A stretch of 64,000 nt of DNA from Nocardia vaccinii NBRC 15922. GTDB lineage: Bacteria > Actinomycetota > Actinomycetes > Mycobacteriales > Mycobacteriaceae. Both the position numbers and the translations under genes were made by a program. Location of the stretch: the NCBI RefSeq assembly GCF_001613305.1, contig NZ_BDCC01000019.1, positions 124,001-188,000 of the forward strand. The letters run 5' to 3'. Under the pieces are notes generated by a model that had not been told where the DNA came from, ran no database searches, and saw only the letters and a list, made by a program, of their open reading frames with translations. Positions 61,201-64,000 of this stretch are shown piece after piece (the stretch's first letter is position 1; each line of letters starts with the position of its first letter).

Positions 61201-61255
61201 ACCAGGGGCGATCGCCCAGATCGCCCGGATCCTCAACGCACGACTGGATCGGTGA
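43202..61255 (+). CDS. Five-module nonribosomal peptide synthetase
   Basis: A 6017-residue multidomain enzyme with the order C-A-T-E / C-A-T / C-A-T / C-A-T / C-A-T-TE. All C domains keep HHxxxDG (residues 146, 1680, 2740, 3783, 4847). The carrier Ser residues are 1003, 2539, 3596, 4664 and 5709, and the thioesterase Ser is 5846 (GWSLGG). The ATG at 43202 has GGAG 7 bases upstream; an in-frame codon 39 bp earlier is not supported. The leading C domain implies that an acyl group or upstream peptide is joined to residue 1. One gene holds the whole line, so the product is predicted to be an N-capped pentapeptide, released or cyclised by the TE. No MbtH-like gene is in the window. Confidence 0.97.
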   Translation: MPQSNNGMAGGRPSFDVRPLTAAQRGIWFAQHLAASSPISVAQYVEIVGELDTDLLVEACNTASREFGSGHLRLLEVDGEPRQFVDENGTPVSVVDLRDHPDPVTTARRLMVEEYSAPLDLLNDDLMASVIYRVGEEHFLWYQRAHHVALDGFAAVTMMHRVTELYNAWIAGEQAPPSAARDLGEVVEQDIAYRDSPRFENDRAYWTEHLADAPPVVSLADRVGEPTIHPILVSTPLPERTARALDEVVLDRGTSVTPVIVAAFASYLARMTGSDEVLLSLPVSGRHSALLRRSGGMVANVVPLRVRVAGCTIGEVISGTQSELTSALRRQRYRQEDIFHDMGIARDQAASFGPAVNIMMVENEVVLGNTTGRLNVLTSGPTADLFVNIYPGAGRDSTHIDFQGNPSAYTSAELAGHHDRFLMFLREFLAGGDEYPVDKLPLLEGAERSELLPVRGPGGVETRLLPDILTEGARRNRRETAIASSGRSMTYGELDTKSSQLARHLITLGCGPDTVVAILLRRSSESVMATWAVAKCGAAFVQLSPDNPPKRIEHMIADSGASVAVTVDALADRLPSATRLVTLDDPATVSACDQADDGPIIDADRIRPLRSSNIAYLTYTSGSTGLPKGVQVTHAGLANLIADRAATYGVDSTSRVSYALSPSFDASLEQFLTCFANGSTLVVVPPEVTGGEPLTRLLADEHVTHLTLTPAMLATVDPNQAVDLKVVVVGGDVCAPHVIERWTRSLSMYNEYGPTETTVTAVGAALRADRSHTVGGPIRGVSAMVLDRTLQPVPKGTAGELYLAGPGLARGYSHLFGETAARFVADPYGAAGERMYRTGDIARWNGDDSEIALELMGRSDFQVKIRGYRIEPSEIDDTLTTHEDVEMSVTVPVRNNVGTTVLASYVVPVDGRRIDSVELQRFARESLPPHMVPAVVCPLAGLPVNAFGKLDRKALPAPEFGAAPEGRAPATPREKALAELFAEVLGVPRVGADDSFFALGGDSILSIRLVARAKALGLSFSTQDVFAHKTVAGLAAIATEVGDTPVLAELSGGGVGSMPLSPIMRAMLARGHFDRFAQAALVQLPENVDRPGLVRALRTLLDRHDMLRAVLRGAQSVDGFVEVLERGAVDADAALVRVRLENRDAEEVDRQLQQAADRLDPAEGVLVQAVWMQDVDGSRPDLLWLVIHHLAVDAVSWRILLSDLAQAWSQAADGGESQLGPATTSFRRWTHGLVEQAPGRRSAELAMWKDVLGQGDRLLGSRPLDPGRDLVATSDRVHQRVPAEVADAVLTTIPERFHCGANEPLLTALLLALGAWRRRHGTTVADELISLEGHGREEHAVPGADLGATVGWFTTRYPLRIGLDDIDLDDALAGGAAAGLALRQVKEQLRAVPDHGIGFDMLRYLDPEGGAELAGLPEPQISFNYLGRVGTAELSGPWTPTTEFTALTGTSDPAMALSAALDVNAIAEPGPDGLQLDATWDFASRILRDEQVAELAGLFAQALSGLAEHARSATTPVFTPSDFALVEVSQSDIDGWLREYPAMTDVWPLTALQTGLLFHTVYADDDDDGYIVQAALTFTGTVDGERMHRAAQLLIDRHDSLRTAFVESAAGARQIVSGDAAVEWGATSVAEIADDDARAEALDRLAAAQAAAFDPARPPLIRFHLVRTGADSYRLILTNHHLVLDGWSMPLLIQELLALYVSDCDTAELAPPRSYREYLRWLGARDHEATVAAWQQMLAGIDSPTRVTAGADPAGTVRNGEVAFDLDVATSAAIGELGRSHGVTANTSLQVAWALLVALTTGRSDVVFGNTVSQRPPEIPEIDRMVGLLVNTLPVRVRLDPGETVAELLVRVQSEQAAMVEHSHIGLAELQRITGIADMFDTATVLESYPVDRDLLTRNLGDAGLRLVDIDARDATPYPLSLQVTPPRPGGPDDGASGTYTVALKFALDRFDHDQARALLDRFELLLTQIVTDPARKVATISSCADSERAELLSAHGDEPVADAVLREILWDTARRYPDAVAVRSGTTTWTYRELARRADAVAQLLIERGARAESIVALAFPRSAELAVAIWAVARTGAAFLPLDPGNPTARTAELLSDTRTCAGLTTRAVAQSLPDTVDWLALDAEAEPARTSGTPLQAGELRADNAAYVIYTSGSTGKPKAVQLANRGLADLVAAQAEAFAAGPDAAVLQVASPGFDACVSEVLLAHGSGACLVVAPPEAYGGIDLEELIRAQQISHAIITPSVLNTMDPSRIPSLTTLAVVGEATGPDTVNRWAPGRRLMNHYGPTESTIWATGSDALLPGEPVTIGGPIRGVSAVVLDMWLRPVPIGVAGELYLGGPGLARGYVDRPDLTAARFVADPRSATGERLYRTGDSVRWVRGRTGPVLEYLGRSDQQVKIHGLRIELGEIDTRVARYPDVASAATVVAQGPTGEPVLVCYVVSASAAGVDIPALTEDLANTLPRYMNPAAIVQLDRMPRASTGKIDRKALEQRDFGPAIAGGRAPSTPTELIVAKLFADVLRLDTVSADSNFFALGGDSIVSMRMVALARSAGLHLTPRDVFEAKTVAALAAVANGAQVTGESDRTPLVELGQEDIDRLERDHPGLSDIWSLSPMQSGVHFHSTYDPDAEDNYTVQTAIGFSGEVDAERLRRAAQAVVDRHDILRAAFVETSAGTCQIVLDHAEVPFRDIDLTDDDDATSPEDIAAADEAAGFDLSVAPLVRFTLIRLAPGSFRLLVTNHHVILDGWSMPLLMRELLDYYGSPAHIDSAGPAPSYRDYLAWLRRQDSSVAKAAWAQAFSGVDSPTRVSRGAGAAGSFSAGEVEAELPADLFEELRLAAADAEVTVNTVVSAAWALNLRVLTGETDVIFGASVSGRPAELPQVEQTLGMFLNTIPVRVRLEPAMTVRELLTGIQAGQARMLDHHHIGLPEIHRSVGLPELFDTAITFQSFPVDRTALQRLVDEAGLRVNELGGVDATPYPLSLVVEPAQDEHGAPRGLRIALRFHDREFDSDSARRILDRTVALLSRIAANAATRLGELTLDEESLPSSPMLVAGPTVPATLDRILAGSATDDPDAVAMRYGTDVWTYRQLDERSTRLARNLLRHGARRGWIVAVVLPRSPAAVLSLWAVAKTGAAFLPIDPTLPAERIEFLLADSAATLGITAEAGRTSLPDSVDWLILDQEQPLGDEAAAPAEPITDAERGEAIRPDQLAWVSYTSGSTGIPKGVLVTHRGLADLIAAQRRILYVGPRSVVLQVASPSFDASIFELLMAHGSAGRLVVAPADVYAGPELAELMARERISHAVVTPSALSTVPSDGLGALCVLATAGEPVGPELIERWAPHRTMVNLYGPSESTIWATAGDALVPGGPITIGRPVGRVAAMVLDTWLRPVPHGVVGELYLSGAGLADGYVGRSGLSAARFVACPFAKPGERMYRTGDMVRRTADGELEFLGRNDFQVKVRGTRVEPGEIDAVLGARADVAYAVTVPRSDGGRPVMLVSYVVPAAGTRVSGAELRAALADSLPRYLVPSAVLVLDEVPLTANGKLDRERLPEPVSVATEFRAPSSVVEELVAEAFEQVLDVERVGADDDFFALGGDSLSAATVVARIGAALDARVPVRSVFEAPTVSGLAARATTFRGAGRLPLVAGEHPDPVPLSLAQQRMWFLNRFEPDSAAYNIPVMLRLSGQLDVAALTDALTDVMARHEVLRTIYPEFSGEPRQVVLDEPGVPVDRMRVRADSVAGTVGEFVRRGFDVTARVPMRVGLFELDAENGSDTAQFLLVLVVHHIAGDGQSMGPLARDVMTAYAARLAGYAPQWQPLAVQYADFAWWQRRMLGTADDPDSLMSEQLEFWRSTLAGAPDRLDLPADRPRPAAASLSGGRVPVGIDARVHERLLELARAHGTSLFMVVHAALAAVLGRLGDTDDIVIGTPIAGRGEPGLDDLVGMFVNTLALRTRVDVGEPFADLLMRARETDLRAFEHADVPFERVVEELHPERSAARHPLFQVVLAFQNVSTIDVALPGVQISRAEVDTGASQFDLQLILSEEAGETGAAQGLSGMLSYARDLFDEATAAGFAARLMRVLDAVAADPAVVVGDIDWLDAEERTMLTSQVGARPPARQRPPELLTDLFAAAVRDNGEGIALISGTTALTYTQLDERSNRLARSLIGRGAGPENPVLVAIPRSIESVVSWWAVVRTGAPYVPVDPAYPAGRIAQIVSDSGAALGITVSSARGAMSDAVDWIVLDDAEVAARIDESASGPIGDDERSRPLHAANLAYVVFTSGSTGVPKGVGVTHSGTADFVSGLRGDLEPRGASRVLHFASPSFDASLLEILLAVGRAGALVVAPTGIYGGDELTQFLRTQRITHAFLTPAALASVDPAGLDDLAVVMSGGDEVPADLVNRWARTDIERARQFRVLYGPTEATMVATATSGLQPGERPTLGGPLPGLRVLVLDARLRPVPIGVAGELYLAGPALARGYLNKTATSAARFVAHPFGEPGSRMYRTGDMVRRNSEDMLEFLGRNDFQVKIRGYRVELGEIDAALRSRADVAYAVTISRDAGAGPAMLVSYVVPGPGVSISAEQLRAALSEALPSYLVPAAVMILDRIPLSPNGKIDRAALPEPVVQAKRFRAPSSVSEEVVAGVFAEVLGISGPVGADDDFFDLGGNSLIATRVAARLGAALDATIPVAMIFEAPTVARLAARAESHADTGRVALTEQQRPRRIPLSYAQQRMWFLNRLEPDSAAYSIPIALRLSGRLDLDALRAAIEDVLNRHEVLRTVYPYSEGEPSQVVLPVAAAIAPITVVSIAESELAESVSAFAGAVFDVTIETPVRARLFELGQDESVLAIVMHHICCDGSSLVPLARDMMTAYAARTRGEAPDWSPLPVQYADYAIWQKSVLGSEDDPGSLLRAQIDEWTTALADLPALLELPTDRPRPPVQSYAGSTVPIDLPADLHARLQAVARAHNTTLFMIFHAALAATLGRLADTDDVAIGTPYAGRGEPELDDVVGMFVNTLVLRTRLNPATTFTRLLEHVRETDLAAFGRADVPFERLVQVLNPVRSHAHHPLFQVMLAFQNLATAEFELPGLSVSTLTADTDVALFDLQITVSDSYDPDGAPAGINGVVTYATDLFDAATVTALVDRLLRMLDAVATDPAQPVYEVELLAAAEREAILTQWNSTDMALAPEETPAAVFAEAARTYPDRIAVISGDQSLTYAEFAARVNRLARWLISRGVGPESLVALRMRRSLDQVTAMYAVHAAGGGYVPVDPDLPADRIAYMLSTAAPVLELSSLDGVELSGFDDAPVTDADRIASLRPHNLAYVLFTSGSTGRPKGVAVSHGSVVNQVRWICGTYALTPDDVVLQKTPATFDVSVWELFATLAAGARLVIARADGHTDPAYLTETIAAQRVTITSFVPSMLGAFIEAAPPESLGSVRALLVAGEAFGSEMADAVRRTAPWIELHNLYGPTEFTVHATAHRVIESDSGSMPMGTPVWNARAYVLDSRLRPVPPGVAGELYLTGVQLARGYQSRPGLTAERFVPDPFGAGERLYRTGDVARWRRDGELEYLGRTDFQVKLRGLRIELGEIETVLAEYPGIARAIATVHSNGSGDRLVGYVLPAAGSSVDPAAVLAHAASELPGYMVPSTLTALDTLPLTTSGKLDRSRLPDPVFAVGEFRDPSTWLEGVVARTFGQVLGVDRVGADDDFYALGGNSLRSVQVVTELKKELDYEFPISWMLSDPSPADLARRLESAMRSGGAAATASGFDVLLPIRTSGSRPPLFCIHPASGLSWCYHTLGEYLSAGRPIYGIQAPQIGGEVPGPRTIEDIARRYTEEIRAVQPHGPYHLLGWSLGGLIAHAIAAEMRAAGEQVALLAVLDAEADGIDEESVSTVMAGELISNLGPVLGIDFVRSDATAEEAADLIREHLGDGLGIDAAMIERLTDAYNMSIRAAGAWQPPVVDSDMLYFTATRDRRPEAQGHHGWAHLIAGNIANIDIDATHLAMTEPGAIAQIARILNARLDR
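43250..47770 (+). other. NRPS module 1: C (EntF-like) - A - T - E
   Basis: C1 (to about 44530) starts [15 protein letters not shown] and keeps HHVALDG. Its flow ([19 protein letters not shown]) follows the EntF C domain, which joins an aryl acid to Ser. The A1 pocket by alignment to GrsA reads D-A-E-T-V-G-E-V-T-K; the two Glu (positions 239, 322) suggest a basic substrate such as Lys, Orn or Arg. T1 has LGGDSI. E1 has [11 protein letters not shown] and FNYLGRVG, so residue 1 should become D. Confidence 0.85.
47771..50940 (+). other. NRPS module 2: C - A - T, no E domain
   Basis: C2 ([20 protein letters not shown]) is of the D-L accepting type, in line with E1 before it. The A2 pocket reads D-A-S-I-A-V-H-I-W-K, which I cannot assign. 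The A3 core is [11 protein letters not shown] with Ala for the usual Gly. T2 ([12 protein letters not shown]...[15 protein letters not shown]) is much like T1, the carrier that serves an E domain, but it is followed at once by C3. Confidence 0.8.
50960..54115 (+). other. NRPS module 3: C - A - T, mosaic
   Basis: C3 ([20 protein letters not shown]) again has the D-accepting pattern. The A3 core resembles A2 ([39 protein letters not shown]). From about 53430 on, the A3 end and T3 resemble module 4 instead. The pocket reads D-A-F-V-A-A-L-I-W-K, unassigned but hydrophobic. Confidence 0.8.
54150..57310 (+). other. NRPS module 4: C (L-L type) - A - T
   Basis: C4 begins [23 protein letters not shown], the L-L type, with HHIAGDG. 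The A4 pocket reads D-A-L-F-M-G-L-M-V-K, suggesting an aliphatic residue (Val/Leu/Ile range), not certain. T4 is LGGNSLIAT. Confidence 0.82.
57345..61255 (+). other. NRPS module 5: C - A - T - TE
   Basis: C5 ([30 protein letters not shown]) is of L-L type. A5 resembles the EntF A domain ([27 protein letters not shown]). Its pocket D-V-W-S-L-A-L-V-H-K shares DVW with Ser codes and VHK with Thr codes. T5 is LGGNSLRSV. The TE (60490-61250) starts [17 protein letters not shown] like EntF; Ser5846 and His5995 are the catalytic candidates. Confidence 0.83.
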
Positions 61256-61258
61256 GGC

Positions 61259-61304
61259 CGGAGACCGGCCGGCCGGCGCGAGCAGCGTTGCCGGCCGGTC
61301 TCCG
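61259..61304 (+). terminator. Long GC hairpin after the NRPS
   Basis: A perfect 15-bp stem (CGGAGACCGGCCGGC, 61259-61273, with 61290-61304) closes a 16-base loop, 4 bases after the NRPS stop. It is a likely terminator, and works in both orientations. Confidence 0.85.
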
Positions 61305-61324
61305 CACGCGGCGGTGCGCAGAGC

Positions 61325-61362
61325 CCGGTCCGGCGCCCGCGCGTGATCGGGTGCCGGACCGG
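61325..61362. terminator. Second hairpin, between convergent genes
   Basis: Arms at 61325-61339 and 61348-61362 pair over 15 bp with one G-T pair; the loop is 8 bases. It lies 33 bp from the end of the minus-strand secreted-protein gene, so it probably stops that message or backs up the first hairpin. Confidence 0.8.
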
Positions 61363-61394
61363 CGCTGGCATCAGTGCGCGGCTGCCGTCCGCGT

Positions 61395-62483
61395 CTACCG
61401 CACGGGGAGGTCGACGGTGGCCTTCGCCGGCAGCGGGGCGGTGATGCCCACGATCGTGCCGATCGATGCTCCGATCGCCCCGCCGAGTACGGCCGCGGGT
61501 CCGGCGACGACGGCTGCGCCCGCCGCTGCGCCGAGTAGCGGGCCCACGACCATCCCCACGGGCGCGAACGGAGTTCCGACGACCATTCCCACGACCGCAC
61601 CGGTCAGGGCGAGCGGAATCGCCAGCGGAATACTCAGTCCTGCGGCGATACCCGCACCGATCGCAGCGCCCACGCCCGCATCCACGACCGTGGCACTGCA
61701 TCGCGCGGGACTCGCCGGGATGTAGCTGCAGAATGTCTGCACCGCTTGCGTCGGATCCGGCGTATCCGCGGTCGGCGAGGACGGTGTCGTCAAATCGGTC
61801 ACCAGCGGAATCGTGGTGGCGTTATTGCCGATTTGCGTACCCTGTGCCGTTCGGGCGATCGAGGAAAGGAGATCCGGCAGACCGGTCGTGCGGACGACAT
61901 CCGGCAGAGCGATCGGCAGCGTCATTTTCGGCAGCGTGATCGCAGGCGAAATATCGGGTACCGCGGTCGGTGGCGTGAAATTCGGTATTGCGATGCGGGG
62001 TGCGATATTCGGCGCCTCGGCTCGGGGCTCGGAATTCGGTGGCGCGTCTTGCGGACTCGCGTCCTGCGCTGCCGTTGTCGAAATGCTGTGCTGTGCCGCC
62101 ACCGCCGGGATGGTATTCGGCGACGGCACCGCCGGAGCGAAATTCGGCGGTGCCATGTGCGGAATTATTTTCGGTGACGCGAGCTGGGATGCGATGTCCG
62201 GCAACGTGTTCGGGGGCAGAATATGGGACAGCAGGTCCGGGGGCACGACTCCGGCCAATTGCTGTGCGAGTGGAGCGAGTTCGCTCGGCAGTGGTGCGGG
62301 GTTCTGACCCTGTTCGACCTGCGGCAGCGGTGCTGGGAGTGGTGCGGCGGACGCCTGTGCGGGCGCTCGCGCGGGCTCGGCGGGCGAAGCACCGGCCTGT
62401 CCGGTTCCGAGGACGACCGCGAGCGACACCATGCTCGCGGCCAATATCAGGCCCGATACTCGCCGAAGATCGATTTCCGACAT
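61395..62483 (-). CDS. Secreted Pro/Ala-rich protein with glycine-zipper-like C-terminus
   Basis: A 362-residue protein of unknown function. A signal peptide (VSGLILAASMVSLAVVLGTGQAGAS) leads to about 200 residues of degenerate Pro-Asn-rich repeats (PPNTLP, PPNFAP, SPNTIP, APNIAP, IPNFTP) spaced by 10-20 residues. A short Cys pair segment (FCSYIPASPARC) precedes a C-terminal stretch of Gly/Ala helices (GAAIGAGIAAGL, GPLLGAAAGAAVVAG, GGAIGASIGTIVG) like glycine zippers. ATG at 62483 has GGAGGAG upstream. It may be a cell-surface or membrane-inserting protein. It is convergent with the NRPS. Confidence 0.75.
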   Translation of the reverse strand: MSEIDLRRVSGLILAASMVSLAVVLGTGQAGASPAEPARAPAQASAAPLPAPLPQVEQGQNPAPLPSELAPLAQQLAGVVPPDLLSHILPPNTLPDIASQLASPKIIPHMAPPNFAPAVPSPNTIPAVAAQHSISTTAAQDASPQDAPPNSEPRAEAPNIAPRIAIPNFTPPTAVPDISPAITLPKMTLPIALPDVVRTTGLPDLLSSIARTAQGTQIGNNATTIPLVTDLTTPSSPTADTPDPTQAVQTFCSYIPASPARCSATVVDAGVGAAIGAGIAAGLSIPLAIPLALTGAVVGMVVGTPFAPVGMVVGPLLGAAAGAAVVAGPAAVLGGAIGASIGTIVGITAPLPAKATVDLPVR

Positions 62484-62689
62484 TCCACTCCTCCTGGGCA
62501 CAGCGCCTTTTCGTTTCCGGACCTCTGAAATCTTCCGCACGTTCTGGTCGGACAGCTTAGGCCGTGGTGCCGCGGGCCAAACGTATTGTGCGAATTGCGG
62601 TCCGGCGTGTTTCCGGCGCCGGGTCGGGGCGATCGGGATCGAGGTTCGAATTGTCCGACACGCGGATCGCGATCGCCCGTACCGTCCGC

Positions 62690-63409
62690 TCAGACGAGAA
62701 GGCCGCCGCCGTCCACGGTGAGAACGCCGCCGGTGGCGTACTCCTGCTCCATCAAGTGCACATAACTGCGGGCCAGATCTTCTGCCGCGCCGACCCGGCC
62801 GACCGGCAACGCGCCGCCGTGCGTGCGGAACAACTCCTCCCGCACGTCCACCGGGAACTCTCGCCAGAGTTCGGTGCGCACCAGTCCGGGCCGCACGACG
62901 TTCACCCGGATCGGCGCCAGCTCTACGGCCAGAGCCCGGCCCAGCGCCTCGATCGCACCCAGGATGCTCGCCGACACCGTCCAGCCCGGCGTCGGCCGCT
63001 GCACCGCACTGCCGCTGGACAATACGATCGAGCCGCCGGTATTGATATGCGGCACAGCATATTTCACGCTCGTGTACGCACCCCAGAAGCGGGTCTGGAA
63101 GAACCGCTGCGCCGCATCGATCGCCACATCCTGCAACGGGAACAGCGCCAGCGACTCGCCCGCGGTGTAGACGAGGTGATCGAATGCGCCCAGCCGTGCG
63201 AACAGCGCCTCGATCTCGGACTCACGGCTCAGGTCGACGGTCTCGCCCTGCGCGCCGGTCGGCAGCTGAGCCGATGCCTTGGCCACATTGTCCGGGTTGC
63301 TGGACACCACCACGACCCGTGCACCCGCCGCGGCGGCCGCTTGCGCGGTGGCCAGGCCGATACCGGCGGTGCCGCCCAGGAGCACCACACGCTTGTCTTC
63401 GAGAGTCAT
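62690..63409 (-). CDS. SDR-fold oxidoreductase lacking the catalytic Tyr-Lys
   Basis: A 239-residue Rossmann protein. The nucleotide motif is LLGGTAGIGLATAQAAAAAGA; the structural YTAGES and the Ser of VLSSGSAVQ are present; the end VGRVGAAEDLARSYVHLM...GGVLTVDGGGLLV is normal for SDRs. At the YxxxK site the sequence is SASILGAIEAL, with Ser and Leu for Tyr and Lys. I recall a similar actinobacterial subgroup, but its function is unclear to me. ATG at 63409 is the family start; the longer frame lies in the promoter of the divergent LysR gene, its likely regulator. Confidence 0.86.
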   Translation of the reverse strand: MTLEDKRVVLLGGTAGIGLATAQAAAAAGARVVVVSSNPDNVAKASAQLPTGAQGETVDLSRESEIEALFARLGAFDHLVYTAGESLALFPLQDVAIDAAQRFFQTRFWGAYTSVKYAVPHINTGGSIVLSSGSAVQRPTPGWTVSASILGAIEALGRALAVELAPIRVNVVRPGLVRTELWREFPVDVREELFRTHGGALPVGRVGAAEDLARSYVHLMEQEYATGGVLTVDGGGLLV

Positions 63410-63535
63410 CTCGTAGGTCTTCTTTCTCTTGCGCGGTTGGACATTTCCCACGATGCCGCTGGTCGGAAGGGGTGTCCAAGACCTCTTTCGGCCTCGGCGA
63501 TACCCTGGAGGCATTGCCGGAAATCGGAGGTTGCC

Positions 63536-64000
63536 ATGGATCTGGATCTGCGTAAGCTCCGATACTTCGTGGCCGTCGCCGACCGGCTGCATTTCGGGCG
63601 GGCCGCCGAGGATCTGCATATCGCGCAACCCGTGCTGAGCCGGCAGATTCGCGCGCTGGAACACGATCTCGGCGCGTCACTGTTCGCCAGGGACAGTCAC
63701 GGCGTGACGCTGACCGTCGCGGGCGCGCAGTTGCTCGCCGATGCCCGGCCGCTGCTGGCATCCGCGCATGCGGCGCGACGTCGAGTTGCGGTGGCCGCGA
63801 GGGAGAGTCGTCGGCTGGTGGTCGGATTCCGGATGGGCATCGTGGTCACCCACGCGGTACGCGCCTTCGGGGTCGCGCATCCGGACGTTATCGTCGACGT
63901 GCAGCGGTTGGAGTGGGACGATCAGGCCGCGATGCTGCTCGACGGCCGTGTCGACGTCGCCTATGTGCGCCTGCCGATCGACGAGACCGGCCTGCGCGTG
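63536..64000 (+). CDS. LysR-family transcriptional regulator (3' partial)
   Basis: The first 155 residues of a LysR regulator, cut by the window end. The HTH is LRKLRYFVAVADRLHFGRAAEDLHIAQPVLSRQIRALEHDLGASLFARD; the effector domain begins at RRLVVGFRMG. The start ATG at 63536 has CGGAGG 5 bases upstream. It is divergent from the SDR gene with 126 bp between them, the classic LysR-target layout. Confidence 0.92.
   Translation, partial: MDLDLRKLRYFVAVADRLHFGRAAEDLHIAQPVLSRQIRALEHDLGASLFARDSHGVTLTVAGAQLLADARPLLASAHAARRRVAVAARESRRLVVGFRMGIVVTHAVRAFGVAHPDVIVDVQRLEWDDQAAMLLDGRVDVAYVRLPIDETGLRV

Noticed and set aside
1..64000. CRISPR arrays, insertion sequences, rRNA or tRNA genes
   Set aside because: No regularly spaced repeats, transposase motifs or RNA-gene signatures were seen on reading both strands.

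Overview
The window is high-GC actinobacterial DNA, most probably from Nocardia or a close mycolic-acid-containing relative. The evidence is the gene order: phoH-ybeY-corC-like-cdd-like-era-recO, then uppS, zur and smtB, glyS, and later dgt and dnaG. This is the order I recall from mycobacteria and nocardiae. The window also has a mycobacterial-type acyl-ACP desaturase, a cutinase-family protein with a Thr/Pro tail, F420-type enzymes and many GTG/TTG starts. Genes are dense and organised in short operons with stop/start overlaps.

Layout. 1-6 kb: the 3' part of a TAXI-type solute-binding protein converges on an operon of MHS-family permease, response regulator (frameshifted here) and histidine kinase. 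A MerR regulator and a divergent MFS exporter follow, sharing a perfect operator. 6-15 kb: acyl-ACP desaturase, then the conserved RNA/DNA housekeeping block from phoH to recO, interrupted by a secreted S1 protease. 15-24.4 kb: an accessory block between recO and uppS with a VapBC pair, a sugar-type ABC importer, a CYP154/CYP157-like P450 pair and a secreted phospholipase C. 24.4-28.3 kb: uppS, a YbjN-like gene, zur and smtB, glyS. 28.3-36.4 kb: quinone oxidoreductase, an ABC-2 exporter with its own NarL-type two-component system, VOC protein, MBL hydrolase, YdcF protein, dGTPase. 36.4-39.5 kb: a very small ORF and a second VapBC pair lie between dgt and dnaG. 39.5-42.6 kb: small protein, cutinase-like protein, a Uma2-like remnant and a PPOX-fold protein.

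43.2-61.3 kb is one gene for a 6017-residue nonribosomal peptide synthetase with five complete modules (C-A-T-E / C-A-T / C-A-T / C-A-T / C-A-T-TE). The first C domain and the A-T-TE end resemble EntF. The first A domain has two acidic pocket residues, suggesting a basic amino acid that E1 turns to the D form. Module 2 has no E domain, yet its carrier looks like an E-partner carrier and the next C domain is of the D-accepting type. Module 3 looks like a chimera of module-2-like and module-4-like parts. No MbtH protein, acyl/aryl starter genes or iron box were seen here, so the product is unknown. The gene ends at two strong hairpins, followed by a Pro/Ala-rich secreted protein, an SDR-fold protein without the catalytic Tyr/Lys, and the start of a LysR regulator.

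The candidates for something undescribed are the five-module NRPS product, the orphan P450 pair in which one member lacks ExxR, and the recO-uppS island. Assignments rest on motif reading by eye; no database search was possible.
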